From Arsenophonus sp046530735 (GTDB taxonomy: Bacteria; Pseudomonadota; Gammaproteobacteria; Enterobacterales; Enterobacteriaceae), in NCBI GenBank assembly GCA_046530735.1, contig JBHEQV010000007.1, forward strand, positions 1 through 64,000: a stretch of 64,000 nucleotides of DNA, in the 5' to 3' direction. The translations under genes and the position numbers were made by a program. Shown piece after piece: positions 1-10,018 of the stretch. Position 1 is the stretch's first letter. Each line of letters begins with the position of its first letter. Below the pieces are notes generated by a model. That model was not told the DNA's origin and did no database searches. It saw only the letters and a program-made list of their open reading frames with translations.

Positions 1-712
1 ATAACACATTGATGCTGCATATACTGAAATATCTTTGCTATTATATTCTAAAAACTAAGGGTATTGTCTTCCGTAATAAATCAGTAAATATGGTTAAGCG
101 GCACAAATGCTCGTGACCATCTAGAAATTCGGCTCAGTTCTCCTTCTAATTCTCAATAAGTACCTTTTTGGTACAACGAACTAGGTCCTTATATCCATGC
201 GCACTGACGTTGATAATGAGAATCTGGTAAAAAGTAATTAGCTTGCCTAACAGGACGACATAATATCCATTGGCAAAAATAAACGTGCGTGTATTACTTA
301 AATTAGTAAGCTACCATTACCTGCACTCTTCAAGCTATTTCTGTTTCAGTCTGCTAATGGTCTCAAGATAAGAAATCCATGTGCTTTTCACCGAAAAGCG
401 CTAAGAGTTTAATGAAAATAACTAACGGATGATGAGTTAACTGCCTGTCAATAAGGCAACATTCAGCATGTTCTTGTAACTGTGGCTTCAAGTTGAGCTA
501 AGCCTCAATAGTGATGTTTATTAGATCTGGCACAATTACAGATAATTTCATACAAGGGATTAGAGTTGGGGTAATATCTGGTTTCACGAATAGCTCTAGG
601 AAAGACTTTTTGATAGTATATTATCTTTTATTTATTATATCATCTAGGAAATCAATTAGCTGGATATAGCAGCATTTCTGAAACTTTATATACCAGAAAT
701 GAGAATAACTCG
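1..712 (-). mobile_element. IS256-family element, decayed, cut by the window start
   Basis: Minus-oriented copy of the window's most abundant repeat. It contains the 5' two thirds of the transposase region and ends at about 712 in the terminal stretch shared with the other copies (matching about 3960-3988 and 11380-11404). Stop codons and frameshifts occur throughout, so no transposase is encoded. It replaces the 5' part of rsmB, whose 3' remnant starts right after it. Confidence 0.75.
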
Positions 713-1163
713 ATTAATTATAAATAAAACGTATCTAAGAAAATCTTAATCGACTAGAATTACATGCAAGAGTTATTGTGGTAATGGACGTAGTAGATCA
801 GTAGAATAGCTATTGGGTGCGAAATTTAATCTTCTATTGCTAGCTGATATTTACTCTATGAGAAGTATCATTAATCAATATCCAGATATAAAATGATTAA
901 GAAAATCAACAGATATACATTAATTAGTTAAATTACAATATGAGATTCTAAAATCTATCTGATATTGCTCAATAACTAATGGCATCTTCTAATTTATGCA
1001 ACTTGCTCTATTTTACTGCATGAAACAAAGAACGAATCCAGAAATTTCTTTTTCTTCATCCTGATTCTTCTTTAAATAAGAATATGGGAACTAGGCCAAC
1101 AATATTACCTACTCAAAATGGGAGGATATCGGTTTCTTTTATTCTTCTTTAATAAAATATTAA
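713..1163 (+). pseudogene. rsmB: rsmB (sun) 3' remnant, 16S rRNA m5C967 methyltransferase
   Basis: Interrupted plus-strand fragment of RsmB, the SAM-dependent methyltransferase that makes m5C967 in 16S rRNA. In changing frames I can read pieces matching the C-terminal part of the E. coli protein: NRLELHARVIV (740-780), INQYPDIK (870-895; E. coli has RRHPDIKW), LVKLQYEILKSI (925-960) and the terminal DIGFFYSSLIKY before the stop at 1161-1163 (E. coli ends DGFFYAKLIKK). Several stops and frameshifts separate them. E. coli also has rsmB immediately before trkA, which supports the call. The 5' half is gone and an IS256-like copy occupies its place. Identification comes from remembered sequence, not an alignment program. 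Confidence 0.82.
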
Positions 1164-1211
1164 CATTACTATTTTAAATAATACTCAATCTAGCAGTAAA
1201 ATAAAAATATA

Positions 1212-2588
1212 ATGAAAATTATTATATTAGGTGCAGGACAAGTTGGTGAAACACTAGCAGAAAATTTAGTTGATGAAAATAACGATATTACTATCGTAGA
1301 TACTAATACTGAACGTTTACGCCAGTTACAGGATAAATTCGACCTAAGAGTTGTCAGTGGGCATGGCTCATATCCTAGAATTCTAAGAGAAGCTGGAGCT
1401 AAAGATGCTGATATGTTAGTTGCTGTGACAAATTCAGATGAAACTAATATGATTGCATGTCAAATTGCTTATTCTCTTTTTAAGACACCAAATAAAGTTG
1501 CTAGAATACGTGCATCTGAATATATCAAAGAAACTAAAAAACTTTTTACTCCTGATCATATACCAATTGATTATCTTATTTCACCAGAGCAGCTTGTCAT
1601 TGATTATATTTATAAATTAATTCAATATCCTGGTGCACTCCAGGTTGTTAACTTTGCAAGTGGTAAAGTAAGTATTGTTGCAGTAAAAGCCTATTATGGA
1701 GGTTCATTAGTAGGAAATCCCCTTTTAAACCTACGTGAACATTTACCTCATATTGATACCCGAATTGCTGCAATATTTCGTCAAAATAGATCTATTCGAC
1801 CACAGGGATCCACAATTATTGAAGCAGGAGATGAAATTTTCTTTGTTGTTTCCCCTGAACATATTCGTGCTGTTATGAGTGAATTACAACGACTAGAAAA
1901 ACCCTATAAGCGAATTATGATAATTGGTGGTGGCAATATTGGTGCAGGTTTAGCAAAACAGTTAGAAAAAGATTACAGTGTTAAATTAATAGAACATGAT
2001 CAAGAAAGAGCGACAGAATTAGCAGAATTATTACACGATACAATCGTGTTTTATGGTGATGCTTCTGATCAAGAGCTATTAGCAGAAGAACATATTGAGC
2101 AAATAGATGTTTTTATAACACTAACTAATGATGATGAAGCCAATATTATGTCAGCTATGCTTGCTAAAAAAATGGGGGCAAAAAAAGCAATGGTTCTTAT
2201 TCAGCGTTCTGCTTATCTTGATCTTGTACAAGGAGGAGTCATTGATATCGCTATATCACCTCAACAAGCAACAATTTCTGCTTTACTAAGACATGTTCGT
2301 AAAGCGGACATAATTAATGTTTCATCCTTGCGTAAAGGTGTTGCTGAAGCAATAGAAGCTATTGCTCACGGTAATGAAAACACATCTAAAGTTGTTGGTA
2401 GAAAAATTTCAGAAATAAAACTTCCTCGAGGCACAATCATCAGTGCTATCGTTCGTGATGATGAAGTTATCATTGCGAATAGCTATCATGTTATTAAACA
2501 ATATGATCACATTATTATGTTTATTACTGATAAAAAGCATGTTCCTGAAGTAGAAAAGATTTTCCAACCTAGCCCATTATTTTTATAA
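1212..2588 (+). CDS. trkA: Trk system potassium uptake regulatory protein TrkA
   Basis: Peripheral cytoplasmic NAD(H)-binding subunit that gates the TrkH/TrkG potassium channels. The 458 residues match the full length of E. coli TrkA. It has the expected duplicated RCK architecture: a first Rossmann nucleotide site GAGQVGE at residues 7-13, a TrkA-C-type domain to about residue 230, a second Rossmann site GGGNIGAGLA at about 238-247, and a second C-terminal domain. The reading frame is uninterrupted. The ATG at 1212 is placed so that the N-terminus matches the family (MKIIILGAGQVGE), but no good ribosome binding site precedes it. The decayed rsmB just upstream preserves the E. coli order; mscL, which follows in E. 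coli, is absent and an IS256-like copy begins about 20 bases after the stop. It now stands as a single gene, and the partner trkH is not in the window. Confidence 0.97.
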   Translation: MKIIILGAGQVGETLAENLVDENNDITIVDTNTERLRQLQDKFDLRVVSGHGSYPRILREAGAKDADMLVAVTNSDETNMIACQIAYSLFKTPNKVARIRASEYIKETKKLFTPDHIPIDYLISPEQLVIDYIYKLIQYPGALQVVNFASGKVSIVAVKAYYGGSLVGNPLLNLREHLPHIDTRIAAIFRQNRSIRPQGSTIIEAGDEIFFVVSPEHIRAVMSELQRLEKPYKRIMIIGGGNIGAGLAKQLEKDYSVKLIEHDQERATELAELLHDTIVFYGDASDQELLAEEHIEQIDVFITLTNDDEANIMSAMLAKKMGAKKAMVLIQRSAYLDLVQGGVIDIAISPQQATISALLRHVRKADIINVSSLRKGVAEAIEAIAHGNENTSKVVGRKISEIKLPRGTIISAIVRDDEVIIANSYHVIKQYDHIIMFITDKKHVPEVEKIFQPSPLFL

Positions 2589-2607
2589 ATAATTTGATAA
2601 ACATAGA

Positions 2608-3988
2608 CTTATTAGTAATCTGGTATATGACAATCAAGTTACGTTCTACTCTAATTCTCGTGAATCTGTTCTCCTCTTAAAATTAGACATTCTTTACAAA
2701 CAGGATCTAATAGGGTTAAAAAAACTTCTGAACTTATTTCAACTTTCCTGAGAAGAAGAGAATCAGATCAAATACGATTAAAAGGGTTATTTTCTTGAAT
2801 TATAGTACTTGCGCGTAAACTTCATAGTCTCACTGTCGCAAAAGCTAATTCAATCGGATTGATAGTTCTTATTGATGTCAAGTGCGCTAACGCGAAAGCA
2901 TAGAATGTCACTGTTCTTCTTGCTCTTTTCTTCACCTTCTTAATCTCTGCAGAATTTTCGCTGAAACTCCTTATCAATAAGACATCAAAGGATTTATTAT
3001 CGGCATTACAACTCTCTGGTAGCATAACTTTCGAAGCTCACCTTAATTTTTAGTTACATACCTTTTTGGGGAGTGAAATTAGTGGATTAGCTATTTTATA
3101 TACTCAATAGGCGTTGTTCCTACATATCCGGGAACATCTTTACTATTTCATTCCAAAACTAATGGCACTACTTCCGTAGAAAACTGGAGATGTGGTTAAG
3201 TAACATAATTCCAGATCATTGAGATAATAAATTCAGTTTGCCTCTGGTTATCAATAACCATCTTCCGATCGTAGCTAGCTTCTTACGTACATGCAGAGTT
3301 TATTCATAATGAGCAGCAGGCAAAAGCGACCTACTTGCCTTATAGAACGGTATATGTCATCGGCCTAGAAATAAACGTAGTGTATATCACGTAAATTACA
3401 CAGCCGTCATCGCCTGTATATTTTACAACCCATTCTTATTTCAATCTGCTTATTGTTCTTGACAAGAGAAATTAGGTACTTTTCATCGAAAAGTGCCCCA
3501 AGAGTTTTGTGACAATCATAGATAGAGATACCTTATAGGTACAAATAATAGATAGTGATTTTTGACGATTTTGCATTCTTTAGATAAGGCAAACGGTAGC
3601 AAGAAGTTTTAGAAACATATTTCGTTTCCGCTATAATTCTCTAAATCTTAGACACTTTAATCTCAAAACTGGCATAGCAAGTTTATATGATTTATTATGA
3701 GAAATAACCGTTACGGATGACAATATGATCCTTAGACAAATGGTGTTAACATGTTGTCTATCTATAGCTTCAAGCTCAGCTAACTTCAGTAACTATCAGC
3801 TGTCTGTAACCATTACGTATGAGTTTATGCAAAGGATCTCAGGTAATATTTGATTTCGTGGATATCTGTATGGTAGATTTTTCATGGCATATTATCTCTA
3901 TGTTATTGAAATCATTTACGAAATAAATTACTAGGATATAGTAAATATCTCCGAAATCCAATATATCAAAATTTAAACATAACTCTTA
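2608..3988 (-). mobile_element. IS256-family element, full length but decayed
   Basis: About 1.38 kb, minus orientation. The IS256 transposase signature near the C-terminus survives as RTINPIELAFATVRL (about 2825-2870, minus; typical family text TTNPIESTFATVR). The left end near 2610 carries the shared terminal sequence attagtaatctggtatatg. Many frameshifts. A 67-codon open stretch at 2822-3025 is a scrap of this transposase, not a gene. Confidence 0.85.
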
Positions 3989-4200
3989 AATTAATATTAA
4001 ATTTGATTCTTTCATAGATGAAAATTATTAGCCCATTAATGTGTACAATTTACTCATATAAATGAAAAAATGATTTATGCTGCAATGAAATTGATTGAAG
4101 TAAAAGAACATAAACTCATTATGTTATTCGATCTAAATTATCTTTATTTATTAAAATAAATATATTATAACCAATTATTTTTTATTACTGGTAAATAGAA
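3989..4200. other. Intergenic spacer, nothing recognised
   Basis: AT-rich sequence between two IS256-like remnants. I see no gene or RNA in it. Confidence 0.5.
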
Positions 4201-4484
4201 AGAGTTATGCTGATTTCTGGTGTATGGAGTTTCGGATATACTGGCCGTATCCTGATTATTAATTTCGTAAATGATTTCAATAACAGAGAGATTATATGCC
4301 ATAAGAATTTTATCCTTACAAGTATGAGTAAAACCAGGCATTAGCTATGATACCTTGATGAATTTATCTGTAATCTGTCAGGTAGTTGATAAGCACCGCT
4401 ATTAAAAAGGATAGAAAACAGATTTATAAAGCATAAGAGTAGAGCGGATCCTGATCGTCATACAGCAGATTTACTTATAATTCT
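4201..4484 (+). mobile_element. Internally deleted IS256 derivative (MITE-like)
   Basis: About 285 bases joining the left end of the IS256-like element (agagttatgctgatttctgg, as at 41819) directly to its right end (agatttataaagcataagag..., ending acagcagatttacttataat, compare 43082-43140). The whole transposase interior is missing. It lies 140 bases upstream of amiC. Confidence 0.7.
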
Positions 4485-4624
4485 AAATATATTAGTAACT
4501 AATTATTTTTAAATAGCAATCATTAATTATAATTCATTAATGATTAGTTAAGTTTTTTATAGTTATTTTTATTGTTGATAACATTGATCTGTTTATAACT
4601 ATTGATGCTTTAAGTGGATTTTCA

Positions 4625-5872
4625 ATGAATTATTCAAAACACAGTTTTTCACGACGACGTCTTTTGCAGGGTGCAGTAGCTACTATGCTGTTAAGCATTA
4701 CTCCATTGGGAGTAGCATTATCTTCAAGTATAATCGCTATTCGTATCTGGCCTGCCTCTAGTTATACTAGAGTAACGTTAGAATCGAATATCGCTTTAAA
4801 ATATCGTCAATTTACTTTGTCTGTGCCTGATCGTATTGTTGTGGATTTAAAAAATACGCAGTTAAATAATGTTTTACAGAGTATTAACCAGCAAATCAGT
4901 TCACATGATCCTTATCTAAAATTAATTAGAGTAGGGCAATTTGATAAAAAAACAATTCGATTAGTTTTTGAAATAAAAACTTATGTTGATCCAAAAATAT
5001 TTACTATTTCGCCTATCGCCGGCTTTAAACATCGTTTAGTTGTTGATTTTTATCCTGCTTCAAATGTTTACACTGATGATGATCCGTTATTAGCACTATT
5101 AGTAGATTACAATAAAGGTAAATTAAATAATACCTTGCCAGGTAAAACGAAAAATCTATATAAAGTAGCGAGAGATAGGCCAATTATTATCATGATCGAT
5201 CCTGGTCATGGTGGAGAAGATCCTGGTGCTATAGGAAAATATAAAACTCAGGAAAAAGATATCGTATTACAAATTGCACGACGATTAAAAATATTAATTA
5301 ATCGTGAATCTAAGATGAAAGTTTATATAACTCGTAATGAAGATGTATTTATTCCTTTAAATGTCAGAGTCACAAAAGCACGAAAAATGCAAGCTGATTT
5401 ATTTGTTTCTATTCATGCTGATGCATTTACTAATCGTAAAGCTAGAGGTTCTTCAGTATTTGCATTATCGATCATAGGAGCAACTAGCAATACCGCCCGT
5501 TATTTAGCTCAAACGCAAAATGAAGCAGATCTAATTGGTGGAATCAGTAAAAGTGGTGATAAATATCTTGATCACACCATCTTTGATTTAGTTCAGACGG
5601 CGACTATTAATGATAGCTTGAAATTTGGTACAGAAGTGCTTAAACGGATGAGAAACGTTAACAAATTACATAAGAACATTGTTGATCAAGCGGGTTTTGC
5701 TATATTAAAAGCGCCAGATATTCCGTCCATTCTGATTGAAACTGCTTTTATTAGTAATATTGAAGAAGAACGAAAACTAAAAACAGTAAAATTCCAACAG
5801 CAGATGGCAGAATCTATTTTTCTGGGTATTAATGCTTATTTTAAAAATGACAGAAAACTAGCTTTGAATTAA
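4625..5872 (+). CDS. amiC: N-acetylmuramoyl-L-alanine amidase AmiC
   Basis: Periplasmic zinc amidase that cleaves septal peptidoglycan crosslinks so daughter cells separate; in E. coli it is activated by NlpD. The 415 residues are essentially full length. The N-terminus carries a twin-arginine signal (SRRRLLQG, about residues 9-16, then a hydrophobic stretch ending near residue 33), as in E. coli AmiC. Next comes an AMIN domain (about 36-140) and an Amidase_3 catalytic domain (about 185-405) with the zinc-site context DPGHGGEDPGAIG, SIHADAF and ILIETAFISN. The frame is open and the metal ligands look intact. The downstream tRNA-fMet remnant matches the E. coli neighbourhood (amiC beside metZWV). 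It implies that a Tat system and septal splitting still operate. Start chosen by family alignment; the Shine-Dalgarno is weak. Confidence 0.96.
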   Translation: MNYSKHSFSRRRLLQGAVATMLLSITPLGVALSSSIIAIRIWPASSYTRVTLESNIALKYRQFTLSVPDRIVVDLKNTQLNNVLQSINQQISSHDPYLKLIRVGQFDKKTIRLVFEIKTYVDPKIFTISPIAGFKHRLVVDFYPASNVYTDDDPLLALLVDYNKGKLNNTLPGKTKNLYKVARDRPIIIMIDPGHGGEDPGAIGKYKTQEKDIVLQIARRLKILINRESKMKVYITRNEDVFIPLNVRVTKARKMQADLFVSIHADAFTNRKARGSSVFALSIIGATSNTARYLAQTQNEADLIGGISKSGDKYLDHTIFDLVQTATINDSLKFGTEVLKRMRNVNKLHKNIVDQAGFAILKAPDIPSILIETAFISNIEEERKLKTVKFQQQMAESIFLGINAYFKNDRKLALN

Positions 5873-5938
5873 GTAAATTACTTAGATAAATAATAGTTTT
5901 TCTAGAAGATTAATATGATATTGAATAAAAGATGGGGG

Positions 5939-6015
5939 TGGTTGTCGTGGCTGGATTTAAACCGATGATATTCGGGTTAAAAGTCCAATAAACTACCAAG
6001 CTGCTCTATCTCACG
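5939..6015 (-). pseudogene. Initiator tRNA-fMet pseudogene
   Basis: On the minus strand, 77 bases align end to end with E. coli initiator tRNA, including encoded terminal CCA. Conserved blocks are GAGCAGCTTGGTAG (D arm), TTAACCCGAA (3' side of the anticodon arm), CATCGGTTTAAATCCAGCC (T arm) and CAACCA at the 3' end. The anticodon position reads TTT instead of CAT, and the acceptor and anticodon stems carry mismatches, so it is not a working initiator tRNA. E. coli has its metZWV initiator cluster next to amiC, which supports the assignment. Confidence 0.82.
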
Positions 6016-6051
6016 TCCGATAATGGCTCACTATACTCAGGATCAGATTTG

Positions 6052-7422
6052 AACTTATACTAATTTCTGGTATATGTAGTTTCGGAGATTGTGCCATATT
6101 CTGCTGATTCCTTTCGTGGATGATTTCAATCATATTAAGATGATATGCCATGAAAAGTCTAGACCTTAAAGGCATCTATAAAACTAGATATTACCTGTAA
6201 TCCCTTACATAAATTTATTCGTAATACTACTGGTAGTTGATGGGCACCATTGTTGAGGCGGAGCTCTAAACCATGCTACGCAACATACTAAATGGCCGCC
6301 TCTTGTTATCGCCAGTAATGGTTATCTTCTACAGCGAATCATATAGACTGATATTACCAATATTGAGATTAAACTTATGAAGATTAAGGATTGCAGCACA
6401 AACGGAATATATTTCAACAGATCGTTACTGTCGCCTTACTTAAAACGTATAAAAAGCGGCGAAGATGTTTGCCATTTGTCTTATTGGAAAGGCATCTTCA
6501 CCGCTGATTTTCACTAAACTCTGAAGGCGATTCTCTTGGTAAAAAAGCACATTCTTTCTCTTCATTATATCATCAGCAGATTAAAACAACAATCTCTTGA
6601 AGAGAATAAGGATTGGCAGCTGCGTGATTTAAACGATACATAACGCTATGTTTATTTCTGTGCTGATGATATATATCATTCTGGTCAGAGGCAAACTGAT
6701 CGTCTTTGCCTGCTAATTATTATGGCGACGTTGAGCGTGGATATAAGGAGCTCATTGCAGTCGAAGATGTTCATTAAAAGTTAGAACGAACTTAGATAAA
6801 CTTTCAATACTCTGCAACTGCATAAGCTTAACTATATTTTTCAGGGTTACTACGGAAGACTCTGCCCTTGATTTTTAGAATGCAATGACAAGATATTCTT
6901 GGATATGCAACATCAATGCTGTTGGATATATAAAATAGCTAATGTGCTACCTTCACTCCCAAAAGGCATGTAACTAAAAGTTAATGGTGAATTTACGAGA
7001 GCTCTGGCTAACAAGGCAGCCATAATGCCGCTAATAAAGCTCTTAATTGTTTTGTTACAAGGGTTTGAACGTATCCACTACAGGTATAAATAAGCTATGG
7101 AAAGATCGAAAAGAGTTCCTGGCATTCTACGATTTTTATCAGTGCACTGGGTATCAATGAGAACGACGAATCCGATTGAATCGACTTTTGCGTGATACTG
7201 AAATTATGAAGCTGATTCGCGAAGCACTGTGATTTGAAAAATAATTATTTCAATTGAATTAAGCTGTTGCTCGTCTTTTCAGAAAAGCTAGAAGTGGCTA
7301 ATAAGAGCATTTGACCTGTTTGACTTAGCGATAAGCAACGTTTAATTTAAGGATGAAAGCAGATTTATTAAGCATCAGAGGCTAACTTAGCCTAACTACC
7401 TACATCAAATTTGTTAATAATT
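6052..7422 (+). mobile_element. IS256-family element, full length but decayed
   Basis: Best-readable copy. In shifting frames one can read IEIKVPKV-type text near 6360-6400, FNSSLLPPYLKRIKSGED (6410-6470), and TNPIES (7170-7190), all in the order expected for an IS256 (mutator-type) transposase. The right end near 7400-7422 has the shared aaatttgttaataa terminus. No continuous ORF remains. Confidence 0.87.
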
Positions 7423-7429
7423 TCATCCA

Positions 7430-8345
7430 AATATATCGATGCAGAGTAATTTCAAGCTCTTAACCAGAATAAAAATTTATCATTTTGCAATCACATATTT
7501 TATCATGCGCTTATTACATTGTTCAATCATACCATTCGTTTCAGAATAAATGGCCATGACGGAACTAAGTTAGTGTTCTATACCAAGCTTCCTACACAAA
7601 TGGTTGAATTCCTATTTTTCGGTGAATGAAAGCTTTCGAAGAGCAAAACGGAAGTCTGAAATTTTTTTTCCATTGTCTATAAGTACTATATGGATAAGGT
7701 GTGGTTGGAGAATGTTGTTCGGTTAAGATCAGGTAATAAACAATCAATCATTAACTACGATCTTTGACTTATAAAGCCGAATAAAACACATTAAGTTACA
7801 CGATCTATGATTAAGAAAAGATAATGTCGTGAAGTTTTGCTGAGCATTTGCAAAAGATATTTACATCTACGTACAGCAAAATAGGCGCGTAGCTTTTAAT
7901 ACTTTATGCTTCCGGCTTCTGGAATTTACTGCCTTATTTCACGTAAATTCTCCCTCTTATTCCTGCATAAACAAGAGTTCAGATTAAATCTGGATTCTAC
8001 TGGGTTCAAAATTTGCATACGACTTGCCAGCTTCTCCTCTAGAAGGATTAGGAATAGGCTTTTTTTTTCAGAAAAATATTACGACTTCCTGAGTAGTTAA
8101 GATCGTTGTCAGCAACCGATTGGGAATAATATAGCTGCAATTCATTAACATCATCTCGCGTTTCTCTTTAGAGACGGTAATTTAGAGATGCCATAAGGCA
8201 TAGCAAAAGTAAATGTAGATTTCTGCTAGCCTAAAGAGAAGGTCTGATTTAAGTGTTACAGTTGCCATAATGATGGGAACCTCATAATCATGATATTTTA
8301 CTTCAACTATATCCCTTAGTAGCTATTATTTCATAAATATAGTTA
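7430..8345 (-). mobile_element. IS481-like element, decayed
   Basis: Minus-oriented ~0.9-1 kb repeat directly abutting the IS256 copy. On the minus strand the integrase-core text HSETNGMIEQ can be read at about 7528-7560 (IS481 and relatives have PxTNGMVERFN here). Copies occur at 13585-14640, 40555-41345 and elsewhere. The 64-codon open stretch at 7906-8100 lies inside it on the opposite strand and is not a gene. Confidence 0.72.
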
Positions 8346-8741
8346 TGCAACGAGAGTTTATATAATGCTTTAGGACCAAGGAATCAAACAGTTATTCATT
8401 ACGATTTATTAAAAAATGATGCATTAGAAGAATTAATAAAAATTTCTTAATTAAACACTTAATGGGGAAACTGATTCGACTGTCTGCTTAAATAAATATT
8501 TAGAAAAAATGCAATAATAACATCGAAAAGATTTCGATATACTTAAAATTTAAGATTTTATTGCCAAATGATTACCTAATAATTTATTAAAAAATAAAAA
8601 TTCATCAAACTTTAAACTCAAAAACAACGTTTTATATTGTTATATTATTTATATATGGAAAATCCTATATCCTAAATATTTCAATTATATCTGAGATATT
8701 GATATTAGACTAAAAAATTGTTAACACGGTATTGGAATTAA
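8346..8741. other. AT-rich spacer downstream of asnA
   Basis: About 400 bases. A short plus-strand stretch near 8370-8450 reads NQTVIHYDLLKNDALEELI before a stop and may be the tail of a lost gene that I cannot name. Otherwise nothing is recognised. Confidence 0.3.
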
Positions 8742-9734
8742 TTATAAGATATCTGCAATAACTGTATGGGTTTCCGGCGACCATACACTACATTGAACTT
8801 GACCAATGTGCTTTTTATGAAGCAATAACATCACTAAACGAGATTGTCCAATACCCCCACCTATGGTTTGTGGCATTTGACCTTTTGCTAACTCTTGATG
8901 CCATTCAAAAGACATTCTATCTTCATCACCTGTGATTGCTAATTGATATATAAGTGCTTCCGTATCAACACGAATACCCATAGAAGAAATTTCAAATGCA
9001 TCCTGTATTATATGGTTCCAAACAATAATATCACCATTTAAACCGACATAGCCATCACTATTGGGTGTTGTCCAATCATCATAATCTGGAGCACGTACAT
9101 CATGAGGAAGGCCATTCGATAGTTTTCCTCCAATACCAATAAGGAAAACTGCACCTAATTCTTTAGCTACTTCACGTTCTCTTCCTTTAGCATCAAGATC
9201 AATATAGCGTTGCAATAGTTCTTCACTATGAAGAAAATGAATTTTCTCAGGTAAAAATGGAACTAAATCAAATTCTCTGCTAACTGCTTTTTCTGTTTCC
9301 TTTATTGCTTGATAAATTTTAATTACTGTCTGTTTTAAATAATCAAGAGAGCGCTCATCCTTAAGCATTATTTTTTCCCAATCCCACTGATCTACAAATA
9401 CAGAATGAATAGGTGTCAGAGGGTCTTCATCAGGACGCAATGCTTTCATATAGGTATAAAGCCCTTGCCCAGGTTTAAAATCAAAACGACCTAAGGTTTT
9501 ACGTTTCCATTTAGCCAATGAATGTATAACTTCAAAAATAGAATCTGGAATCGACTTTATTTTTACTTGTACTGCTTTTTCATAACCGGACAAGTTATCT
9601 TGAATTCCATCACCGATACGACTTAAGATAGGCGCTTGAACTTTAATTAAAGCTAACTCTTTTTCTAACAAACGCGAAAAAAAAGACTTAACAAAACTAA
9701 TTTGCTGTTGATTTTTTATGAATAACTTTTTCAT
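8742..9734 (-). CDS. asnA: Aspartate-ammonia ligase (asparagine synthetase A)
   Basis: Cytoplasmic enzyme making asparagine from aspartate, ammonia and ATP (to AMP + PPi). The 330 residues equal the E. coli length. The fold is related to class II aminoacyl-tRNA synthetases, and the visible hallmarks fit: LSRIGDGIQDNLSG (about 40-53), LGRFDFKPGQGLYTYM (about 80-95), FVDQWDWEK, and the C-terminal GGGIGQSRLVMLLL (about 291-304), which corresponds to the ATP-site motif 3. The frame is intact to IADIL at the C-terminus. A short GGATA sits upstream of the ATG. The divergent regulator asnC, adjacent in E. coli, is absent: about 280 AT-rich bases and then an IS256-like copy lie upstream. It is monocistronic here. 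Confidence 0.97.
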   Translation of the reverse strand: MKKLFIKNQQQISFVKSFFSRLLEKELALIKVQAPILSRIGDGIQDNLSGYEKAVQVKIKSIPDSIFEVIHSLAKWKRKTLGRFDFKPGQGLYTYMKALRPDEDPLTPIHSVFVDQWDWEKIMLKDERSLDYLKQTVIKIYQAIKETEKAVSREFDLVPFLPEKIHFLHSEELLQRYIDLDAKGREREVAKELGAVFLIGIGGKLSNGLPHDVRAPDYDDWTTPNSDGYVGLNGDIIVWNHIIQDAFEISSMGIRVDTEALIYQLAITGDEDRMSFEWHQELAKGQMPQTIGGGIGQSRLVMLLLHKKHIGQVQCSVWSPETHTVIADIL

Positions 9735-10018
9735 TTTTATCCCATAATCTGTAACATTATTGCTTTATCTTATAGATTAAGCAATAAAATTGATCATAAA
9801 TTCAATATTTTTAATAAAAAAGTAATTATGATTTTTAATTTTCAAAATTAGCCTTTAAAAATAAATAATCGTTAAAAATAGTATTTAAAATGATTAAAAA
9901 TCATCAGATGGATAATCTGGAGTGTAGCATCTTTTATGAACTGCTGAAATATACGACCTTAACATCTACGCTAAAATAACTAAATTTTATCAAAAGTCCT
10001 GGTAAAATACATATCTGC

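Noticed and set aside
2822..3025. 67-codon minus-strand ORF
   Set aside because: Contains the IS256 transposase NPIE..FATVR signature and lies inside a decayed IS copy; a fragment, not a gene.
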